Shown in pieces: positions 1 to 5,632 of a stretch of DNA of 12,725 nucleotides. Made by a program: the position numbers and the translations under genes. Where the stretch lies: NCBI GenBank assembly GCA_021162285.1, contig JAGGYZ010000155.1, positions 1 to 12,725 on the forward strand, given 5' to 3'. The notes beneath the pieces are model-generated. The model was given only the letters and a program-made list of their open reading frames with translations. It did not search any database and had not been told where the DNA came from. Every line of letters starts with the position of its first letter. Position 1 is the stretch's first letter. The stretch comes from Candidatus Fermentibacteraceae bacterium (lineage in GTDB: Bacteria > Fermentibacterota > Fermentibacteria > Fermentibacterales > JCC-6).

Positions 1-818
1 CTTATGTCGAAGGAGAGTCATCTTTTCCATCTGTTCTGAATCTGGCTCCGGTTCTTTCCGGAAACTACGGTCTTGTCGCTTCTGGCGATACGCTGTACTA
101 CATGGAGCTTCGTCATGGAAGAATTCATGGTAAACTACCGGCAGGCGGGGTAATCACAGGTCTTGCAGCATCAGATTCCAGGGTTTTTGTTGTGCATGAC
201 GATGTGCTGTTCAGCGCAGACGGTTTTGAGGTTTCAGCTTCGTGTACACTGCCATGCGAGGCTGAAGCTGTAACCCTGTGCGGAGACAGCCCCGTGGTTC
301 TTCTCGATGACGGTTCACTGGTGCTGTACAACGGCTCTGACCTTTCTCCTGCAGCAACCTGTTCTCCCGATTCAGGGGTTGCATATATACAGGGATTTTC
401 CGGGGTTCTTGTTACAGGTTACCCGGATGGAAGACTGGTTTCCCTTTCTGTACCGGCATTCTCTGTAATTGCTGAAGAGCAATTCAGCGGTTCCCTGGTT
501 TTCATGGCCGGGGGAGGTCCTGACAATCTGCTTTTCTCAACAGATGAATGGAACGAAGTTGCTGTATGTTCCCCATTGGATCTGAAGATTCAGGTGATGT
601 TTACATTCTCCGAAACACCGGTATCAGCATCTTCAGACAGCGATATGTCATGTGTTTTTGCTGTGTGCCCGGGTGTGGGTATTCAGGTGTGTCTGGGAAA
701 CGGAGAGATCGCATGGAGAACCGGAGCCTTCGGTAAAACACCGATGGTGACAGTTTCTGATGATTGTGAGCAGGCTCTTGTGGCAGAAGGCAGGTCAGTA
801 ACCCTGTTGCTGCAGTGA
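1..818 (+). CDS. Beta-propeller-like protein of unknown function, 5' end missing
   Basis: The frame is open from the left edge (first whole codon at position 3) to a TGA at 816-818, giving 271 visible residues; the ATG at 102 is internal and should not be taken as the start. The protein is almost all short beta-strand-like stretches broken by Gly/Asp/Ser turns, with loosely repeated units of about 40-45 residues (for example segments ending in DGSLVLYN, DGRLVSLS and NGEIAWRT). This pattern is typical of WD40/PQQ-like beta-propellers, which usually act as binding scaffolds. I see no catalytic motif, membrane helix or C-terminal anchor in the visible part, and the N-terminus that would show a signal peptide is outside the window. 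It runs towards the minus-strand operon and overlaps its last gene by 24 nt. The propeller call is inferred from the repeat pattern only; the function is unknown. Confidence 0.8.
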   Translation, partial: YVEGESSFPSVLNLAPVLSGNYGLVASGDTLYYMELRHGRIHGKLPAGGVITGLAASDSRVFVVHDDVLFSADGFEVSASCTLPCEAEAVTLCGDSPVVLLDDGSLVLYNGSDLSPAATCSPDSGVAYIQGFSGVLVTGYPDGRLVSLSVPAFSVIAEEQFSGSLVFMAGGGPDNLLFSTDEWNEVAVCSPLDLKIQVMFTFSETPVSASSDSDMSCVFAVCPGVGIQVCLGNGEIAWRTGAFGKTPMVTVSDDCEQALVAEGRSVTLLLQ

Positions 819-1664
819 TGGAATAACAATCTCGGTGGTTTCCATATCTCTCTGTAGTGTCACGGTAAGTTCTTCGGTTGAGTTCTGTACCATCACCCGC
901 AGTGCTTCCGGATGATACACTTCGGTGCCGTTTATCATGGTAATAATATCGCCTTTCATAAGCCCGCAGTCTTCCGCCGGAGAGCCATCTTCGACATCAA
1001 GCACAAGAATGCCCTGGACTGCAGAGAGGCCGGAAGTTGCCGGCATTGCAGTTATCCCGAACAGCGGTGTGTTCATCCCGGCATCGGAAAGTACTGTTTC
1101 TACCCAGAAATACCACAGATCGCATGGGATCATAGCCATGAGTTCGCCTCTGCCGTCTCCAGGGTCAAATGAGCCGGTAATAATTCCCGAGAGCCTGTCA
1201 TATGCGTCAAATACAGGGGCACCCATAAGTTCTGATGTCGGGGGAGATGCAAGCAGGAGAGCACCGTCTGACAGCTGTTCCATTGGAAAAGTTCTTACAA
1301 CAGAGAGACCTGTTGGATGGTCTGCGATGATCATAAGAGCTGCACCATTTGCCGGATGAGTACATCTGGGCTGTTCGTACGATGTAAACACGTCTTCTTC
1401 AAAAAACAGCATGGAAAGCCCCATGTCTCTGAAATTTACAACGGAATCGGGATACAGTCTGTTGCCTTTCTCAATTAAAAACACATCAGAATCTCTGGTA
1501 AACGCGAAAAGGGTTACAACATGGGAGGAAGACACTGCAACACCACTGCAGACTTCTACATATGCGTTATTAGATCCTGCTCTTCCAACGGAAACCGCCG
1601 GTGAATTCATAAATGAGGGAAACAGACCCGATGAGAAAAGAACAGCTGAAAGCAGAGTAAACAT
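795..1664 (-). CDS. HtrA/DegS-like trypsin-fold protein with C-terminal PDZ domain, probably proteolytically inactive
   Basis: 289 residues. Residues 1-18 form a short hydrophobic segment (possible signal peptide or anchor, though without the usual positive N-terminus). Residues about 36-190 follow the HtrA trypsin-like pattern, and about 205-281 form a PDZ domain (GILVLDVEDGSPAEDCGL, then KGDIITMINGTEV). In my hand alignment the three HtrA triad sites are lost. The His of the TNxHV motif falls on Ala54 (after HVVT), the Asp of the DxAxL strand falls on Gly82 (MGLSML), and the Ser of GNSGGP falls on Met147 (ELMGAP). A pseudoprotease that still binds peptides through PDZ is therefore the likeliest reading. 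It is the third gene of the sigma/anti-sigma operon. The ATG at 1664 lies 5 nt after the anti-sigma stop and has no clear Shine-Dalgarno site, which suggests translational coupling. Its 3' end overlaps the convergent gene. An exported sensor or chaperone role is inference. Confidence 0.8.
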   Translation of the reverse strand: MFTLLSAVLFSSGLFPSFMNSPAVSVGRAGSNNAYVEVCSGVAVSSSHVVTLFAFTRDSDVFLIEKGNRLYPDSVVNFRDMGLSMLFFEEDVFTSYEQPRCTHPANGAALMIIADHPTGLSVVRTFPMEQLSDGALLLASPPTSELMGAPVFDAYDRLSGIITGSFDPGDGRGELMAMIPCDLWYFWVETVLSDAGMNTPLFGITAMPATSGLSAVQGILVLDVEDGSPAEDCGLMKGDIITMINGTEVYHPEALRVMVQNSTEELTVTLQRDMETTEIVIPSLQQQGY

Positions 1665-1669
1665 GGTTT

Positions 1670-2128
1670 CTAGAATGTTGAAACGGAAGAAGGCCTGGAG
1701 TAAGCCACAACAGGGGCAGGGGCGTAGTGAATTGTTGTGTTCTTAACTACAGAGGCTTCAATAGATCTGCCGGAAAAGTCTGTTGAGTTTCTGTGATCGA
1801 TGCTGTGTATGAAAAGAACCAGCGCCGCCGCAAATGGAATAACCGCTGCAATGCGCCAGAAAGGCAGCCTGGTCTTTTTTCTGTCGGAAAGGGGAGACTG
1901 ATCGTAACTTCCTGAAGAAAGACGCATCTGAACGGTCTCCAGAAGCCGGGGGGCGGGAACAGGTTCCTCAAGGCTTTTAACATGGGTGCTTATTGACCTG
2001 CTCAGGTAAAGAGCCCTTCTGCAGGAATCACATCCGTTCACATGAAACTGCAGAAGCTGTTCCTCTTCAGGGGTTGCTTCCCCATCGATAACCGCGTCTA
2101 TCAGAACCAGGGCTTCGTTACAGTTCAT
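1670..2128 (-). CDS. Zinc-finger (ZAS-type) membrane anti-sigma factor
   Basis: Likely binds and holds the ECF sigma factor encoded just upstream at the inner membrane. With the start at 2128 the protein has 152 residues and begins MNCNEA, as anti-sigma factors of this family commonly do. An N-terminal zinc-binding motif follows (Cys3, then His29-x3-Cys33-x2-Cys36). A basic linker leads to one hydrophobic helix at about residues 93-108 (IAAVIPFAAALVLFIH), then a 40-residue tail rich in Ser/Pro/Val that should lie outside the cytoplasm. The chosen ATG (2128) overlaps the sigma stop as ATGA and has GGGAG 8 nt upstream. An alternative ATG at 2143 has GGAGG only 4 nt upstream and would add five residues (MGDVE). 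The domain order and position next to an ECF sigma gene make the function quite sure. The signal it senses is unknown. Confidence 0.88.
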   Translation of the reverse strand: MNCNEALVLIDAVIDGEATPEEEQLLQFHVNGCDSCRRALYLSRSISTHVKSLEEPVPAPRLLETVQMRLSSGSYDQSPLSDRKKTRLPFWRIAAVIPFAAALVLFIHSIDHRNSTDFSGRSIEASVVKNTTIHYAPAPVVAYSRPSSVSTF

Positions 2129-2718
2129 TTCCACATCTCCCATACATCCTCCAGAGATTCTCGAAGACCTGTCCGGGCTCTGTTGATGCGAGATTTTACG
2201 GTACCGATCTTAATTCCAAGGATCTCTGAAATCTCCTCGTAGGAGAACCCCTGCTTTTCTCTTAGAAGAAAAGGCTCGCGGTAGTGCTCCGGAAGATCAT
2301 TGATTGCTTCTTCTATACTGGAGCCCAGCTCTCTTCTACCTTCTCTGTAGTGCGGTGTCATCTTGCGGGGACCCTTTAGAACAACCTTTTCAAGGGAGAC
2401 CATGGACCACCGGGAACGGCGTCTCCATTCTTTTTTGGCCAGATTACTGGCAATGGTGTAAACCCATGTTATGAGAGGGCGCTGTGGGTCGTAGTTGTGT
2501 CTGTATCTGTAGACTCTGCAGAATGTCATCTGCAGTTGTTCCTCAGCATCTTCCTCGTTACCGAGCATACGGATCAGATGAGAATACAGTGGGCGCTGGA
2601 ACCTCTTAACTATGTGGCTGAAAGCATCATTATCCCCTTCGCAAAGATCAATCATCAATTGCGAATCAGAGCGCGGATCCTTTTCATTACCGTTCTTCAA
2701 CACGCCTGTCCTTAACAT
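2125..2718 (-). CDS. RNA polymerase sigma-70 factor, ECF subfamily
   Basis: 197 residues. Region 2 covers about residues 31-101: DAFSHIVKRFQRPLYSHLIR, then the core-binding helix NEEDAEEQLQMTF where the family usually has DAEDLVQETF, then WVYTIASNLAKKEWRRR for -10 recognition and melting. Region 4 covers about 136-189 with DLPEHYREPFLLRE and the helix-turn-helix YEEISEILGIKIGTVKSRINRAR for -35 recognition. There is no region 1.1 or 3, as expected for ECF factors. The ATG at 2718 has GGAGG at 2727-2723, 4 nt upstream. It heads an operon with its anti-sigma factor (4-nt ATGA overlap with the preferred start) and an HtrA-like PDZ protein, and is divergent from the MsbA-like gene. This arrangement is like RpoE/AlgU envelope-stress modules, so regulation of envelope genes is a reasonable inference. 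The ECF subgroup cannot be named from sequence alone. Confidence 0.93.
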   Translation of the reverse strand: MLRTGVLKNGNEKDPRSDSQLMIDLCEGDNDAFSHIVKRFQRPLYSHLIRMLGNEEDAEEQLQMTFCRVYRYRHNYDPQRPLITWVYTIASNLAKKEWRRRSRWSMVSLEKVVLKGPRKMTPHYREGRRELGSSIEEAINDLPEHYREPFLLREKQGFSYEEISEILGIKIGTVKSRINRARTGLRESLEDVWEMWK

Positions 2719-2817
2719 GCTTCCTCCGTGTTTCCTGTAATCTAATCATATCTACCCGAAGGAACATAATTTGTTCCAAGGTTGCCACTGGCACTTTCAT
2801 TAAACAGAATAGGCACT
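2719..2817. other. Divergent intergenic spacer between the sigma operon and the msbA-like operon
   Basis: This 99-nt spacer must hold the promoters of both divergent operons. Towards the plus strand I see TTGCCA (2782-2787), 17 nt, then CAGAAT (2805-2810), a fair sigma-70-like match. It would place the transcript start almost on the ATG at 2818, giving a leaderless or nearly leaderless mRNA. Towards the minus strand there is a TATGAT -10-like hexamer (2750-2745) with no good -35 at 17 nt. The spacer also holds the inverted repeat listed separately. Confidence 0.5.
2761..2777. promoter_or_regulatory. Perfect inverted repeat GGAACA-N5-TGTTCC between divergent operons
   Basis: Two perfect 6-bp arms, GGAACA (2761-2766) and TGTTCC (2772-2777), flank the spacer TAATT. 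It lies 43 nt upstream of the sigma start and 41 nt upstream of the MsbA-like ATG. GGAAC is the core of the -35 element of many RpoE-type ECF promoters, so read in either direction the site offers a possible ECF -35 box. Alternatively it is a dimeric repressor or activator site. I could not find a convincing ECF -10 element at the right distance on either strand, so the role is open. Confidence 0.4.
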
Positions 2818-4707
2818 ATGAAGAACAATGTTTTCCTTAGAACGCTGGCCATGGCAAAACCCTACAGAGGAAGGGTTGCTCTGGCTCTGTTGTTTGCTCT
2901 GGTGTTTGCTGCATCCAGTGGAGCCACGCTGGCAATGCTTCTGCCGATCTTTGATGATGTGTTCGGAGCGAGAGAAGACAATGTGTCAACACTTTCTCTG
3001 GATCAGGCTATGTCGCAGACTGTTTTGCCGGAGCTGCAGGAGTTCTGGAATTCTGTTAAGGGTGGAAATGCCTCTTCTGCAGTTGAGAGTATCAAGACCG
3101 TTCCCGGAGCTTTCCTTGATGGAATACACAGATCAGCTCCATCTCAGGCACTGCTTGCGGTAATAGTTACGATTGTTTCTCTGATTCTCGTTAAGAACCT
3201 TGCATTTTTTCTTCAGACCTTTTTTATTGCATCTGTGGAAGAAGGTATGCTGAGAGATCTGAGAATGAAGGTGTATTCGCACCTTCTAAGACTTGATCTC
3301 GGTTTTTTTGCCAGAAGCCGTTCCGGCGAGCTGACAACCCGTATTACAGCTGATGTTGTTAGAATAAAGAGAACTGTAACCCAGTCTCTTATCACCCTTG
3401 TCAGACAGATATTTTTACTTGCAGTATACTTTTTTATTACCCTCTGGGTTTCCTGGAAACTCACACTTGTTACCGTTGCCGTTCTCCCTCCCAGTATGGC
3501 GCTTATTCTGCTTCTCGGCAAAAGCCTCCGGAGAAAGAGTCACAGATCTCAGGAGAAAATGGCTGATTTTGCAAGTTTTCTCGGTGAAACTATTACAGGA
3601 GTACGCGTTGTTAAAGCGTTCGCAATGGAAAGTTTTGAAGAACAGAGATTTCTTAAAAGTGTTAACGCTCACCGGAAGTATGAGGTATCTCTTCGCAGAA
3701 TGAAGGCACTTTCAGGTCCCCTTACGGAATTTCTCGGGGCCGTTGCAGCAGGTGTAATACTCTGGTACGGAGGGAATGCGGTTATCGATGGTTCCGGCAT
3801 GTCACCTGGAAGATTTATGGTTTTTCTTGCGGCAGCCTTGAGCATGATGGATCCAGCCAAGGGTATCAGCAAAACATACGCGGCAATACAGGCGGGGCTT
3901 GCTGCAGGAGAGAGGGTGTTCGGAATAATTGACACACCGCCTGCAATAGTAGAGTATGGATCGGCGATTGTTCCTGAGAAGCTTTCAAGGTCTATAAGGT
4001 TTGAGAATGTGTCTTTTGGGTACAATCCAGACAACCCTGTGCTTAAAGACATCAACCTGGAGATAAGAGCAGGCGAGATAGTCGCCCTGGTCGGGCCAAG
4101 CGGAGGTGGAAAGAGTACTCTCGCAGATATGATCCCAAGGTTTTACGACCCCGACCGCGGGCGTATATTTTTCGACGGTATCGACCTTCGGAAACTGTCC
4201 ATATCAGAGCTTAGAGGCCAGCTTGGTGTTGTTACCCAGGAAACTGTGCTGTTCAATGATACTGTGTTTAACAACATTGCCTACGGTTCTGCCGGGATTT
4301 CCATGGAGCAGGTTGAAAAGGCGGCGGAGGTCGCCAATGCTCTTGAGTTCATTGAAGCTATGCCCCGGGGGTTTTCAACAGTAATCGGTGAAAGAGGAGT
4401 TACCCTGTCCGGTGGTCAGCGTCAGAGGCTGGCCATTGCCAGAGCAGTTCTTAAGAATCCGCCTATTCTCATTTTCGATGAAGCTACAAGTGCCCTTGAT
4501 ACCAGAAGTGAAAAGCTGGTGCAGCAGGCTATAGATGCTCTGGTAGAGGGCAGAACATCTCTTGTTATTGCCCACAGACTAAGTACGATCAAAAAGGCAA
4601 CGAGAGTGCTTTACATAGACAACGGCAGAATTATAGAAGAGGGTACCCACGAAACTCTTCTTGCCCTTGGTGGAAAGTACTACAAACTCTGGAAGATGCA
4701 ATTCTAA
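2818..4707 (+). CDS. msbA: MsbA-like lipid/lipid A flippase, ABC exporter half-transporter
   Basis: 629 residues from the ATG at 2818 (MKNNVFLRT), close to the MsbA family's usual 580-620. An N-terminal ABC exporter membrane domain (about 1-370, six helices) is fused to an ATP-binding domain (about 393-625). Visible motifs are Walker A GPSGGGKST 426-434, Q-loop Gln474, signature LSGGQ 530-534, Walker B LIFDEA 551-556, D-loop SALD 558-561 and H-loop His586. As a homodimer in the inner membrane, the family flips lipid A-core or other lipids outward. The loop between helices 1 and 2 (about residues 47-109) is longer than in E. coli MsbA. A TTG at 2782 would add 12 residues but has a poor initiation context. 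The ATG has only a weak AGG upstream. The GT9 gene starts 1 nt after the stop, supporting a lipid/LPS role. The substrate is inferred. Confidence 0.88.
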   Translation: MKNNVFLRTLAMAKPYRGRVALALLFALVFAASSGATLAMLLPIFDDVFGAREDNVSTLSLDQAMSQTVLPELQEFWNSVKGGNASSAVESIKTVPGAFLDGIHRSAPSQALLAVIVTIVSLILVKNLAFFLQTFFIASVEEGMLRDLRMKVYSHLLRLDLGFFARSRSGELTTRITADVVRIKRTVTQSLITLVRQIFLLAVYFFITLWVSWKLTLVTVAVLPPSMALILLLGKSLRRKSHRSQEKMADFASFLGETITGVRVVKAFAMESFEEQRFLKSVNAHRKYEVSLRRMKALSGPLTEFLGAVAAGVILWYGGNAVIDGSGMSPGRFMVFLAAALSMMDPAKGISKTYAAIQAGLAAGERVFGIIDTPPAIVEYGSAIVPEKLSRSIRFENVSFGYNPDNPVLKDINLEIRAGEIVALVGPSGGGKSTLADMIPRFYDPDRGRIFFDGIDLRKLSISELRGQLGVVTQETVLFNDTVFNNIAYGSAGISMEQVEKAAEVANALEFIEAMPRGFSTVIGERGVTLSGGQRQRLAIARAVLKNPPILIFDEATSALDTRSEKLVQQAIDALVEGRTSLVIAHRLSTIKKATRVLYIDNGRIIEEGTHETLLALGGKYYKLWKMQF

Positions 4708-4708
4708 A

Positions 4709-5632
4709 ATGGTCAGAAATCTTCTGGTCAGACTTCATTCCCTGGGAGATGTTGTGCTTGCGTCGGGAACTGCTGTGGAAATGGCCAGAAGCGGTTCAGT
4801 GGGATTTGCCTGCAGAGAAGTGTACAAACCGATAGTTGAACGAATTCCAGGGAACATTGAGGTTATTCCCGTCACCGGAGGCTGGAGAGAGCTTCGTGGA
4901 ATTTCTGCCGGCTTCTCTACAGTTGTTGATCTGCAGAACAATTTTACAACGAGACTTGCCTTTGCGGGAAAAAATGTAAAGAGATTCAAATTTGACCGAA
5001 GTTTAAGGCGGAAGGTTCTTCGCGGTGCCGATGTTTGTGTTCCGTGGCGTGCTGGGGAGTATTTGAAGACCTGGTCTGATCAGGGGAGTCCTTCTCCGGT
5101 TCTCAGAAGGTATCAGACACCTCTGGAAAACAGACTGACAGTGGGAATTGTTGCAGGCGGAAGATGGCCGATGAAGGCCATTCCGGCCGGTGTTACTGCT
5201 GAACTGGCGAGACTCTTCTGCGACACACAGGGGGCTGATGTTTTTCTGATAGGAGACTCTGAAGATTCTTCTCTTGCAGAGCACATTGTCGAAGACTGCG
5301 GGTACAGAAATGTAAAAAATGTTGCCGGGGAGGGTGGAATTGCCCGGTTGATCAGCAGAATAGAAGGGTTTGATCTGCTTGTTTCTCCTGATTCCGGGCC
5401 TGCTCACATTGCATCTGCTCTGGGCGTACCTGTACTGGTTGTTTTTACATCGACTTCACCGGCTCTGGGTTTCTGGCAGCAGAATTTCAAGGGTTCATTC
5501 ATGGTTGATTCAGTTCCGTGCAGACCCTGCCACCGGCACGGCGGTAAAAACTGTCCGGCAGGGGATCAGCAGTGCAGGAGGCTGATTGTTCCCCGGGAAG
5601 TTTTCGAGGAGGCCATGTGTCTGATCCGGTGA
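4709..5632 (+). CDS. Glycosyltransferase family 9 protein (ADP-heptose:LPS heptosyltransferase-like)
   Basis: 307 residues from the ATG at 4709. GT9 enzymes move heptose or another sugar from an ADP-sugar onto the LPS core at the inner face of the cytoplasmic membrane. Motifs: N-terminal LLVRLHSLGDVVLASG (residues 5-20), the acceptor-side signature of the family; VGIVAGGRWPMK (145-156) opening the C-terminal Rossmann domain; SPDSGPAHIASALGVPVLVVF (226-246), the nucleotide-sugar site; and the family's C-terminal cysteine group at Cys271, 274, 282 and 289. Length is slightly below the usual 320-350. It begins 1 nt after the MsbA-like stop without a strong Shine-Dalgarno site, so translation is probably coupled. 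Its last 16 nt overlap the start of mutS. Which sugar it transfers, and whether this organism makes heptose-containing LPS, cannot be told from the window. Confidence 0.87.
   Translation: MVRNLLVRLHSLGDVVLASGTAVEMARSGSVGFACREVYKPIVERIPGNIEVIPVTGGWRELRGISAGFSTVVDLQNNFTTRLAFAGKNVKRFKFDRSLRRKVLRGADVCVPWRAGEYLKTWSDQGSPSPVLRRYQTPLENRLTVGIVAGGRWPMKAIPAGVTAELARLFCDTQGADVFLIGDSEDSSLAEHIVEDCGYRNVKNVAGEGGIARLISRIEGFDLLVSPDSGPAHIASALGVPVLVVFTSTSPALGFWQQNFKGSFMVDSVPCRPCHRHGGKNCPAGDQQCRRLIVPREVFEEAMCLIR
5608..5612 (+). promoter_or_regulatory. Shine-Dalgarno site of mutS, inside the GT9 gene
   Basis: GGAGG, 4 nt before a GTG at 5617. This decides the mutS start, because the first in-frame ATG (5641) has no Shine-Dalgarno site and would cut the normal MutS N-terminus short. 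The same GGAGG-N4 spacing is seen before the sigma factor ATG. Confidence 0.7.

Noticed and set aside
925..1359. Plus-strand frame of 144 codons opposite the pseudo-HtrA gene
   Set aside because: Shadow frame: Ser/Pro-rich low-complexity product, no ribosome site, and the minus-strand protein has a clear PDZ domain.
1747..1983. Minus-strand 78-codon frame inside the anti-sigma gene
   Set aside because: Lies in another frame of a gene with a clear zinc motif and membrane helix; no start signal and no domain.
2782..2817. TTG at 2782 as the start of the MsbA-like gene
   Set aside because: It would add 12 residues with no family match and a poor ribosome site. The ATG at 2818 begins a normal N-terminus.
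3690..4055. Minus-strand open frame across the MsbA-like membrane/ATPase junction
   Set aside because: Antisense shadow of a strongly conserved coding region; no ribosome site or recognisable domain.
4661..4708. Start of the GT9 gene inside the MsbA-like gene
   Set aside because: Residues before MVRNLLV do not fit the family. The LHSLGD motif is normally within 15 residues of the start, as it is with the ATG at 4709.
5572..5616. Upstream extension of MutS into the GT9 gene
   Set aside because: The extra residues (MQEADC...) are unlike any MutS N-terminus. The GTG at 5617 with GGAGG fits both the ribosome site and family length.
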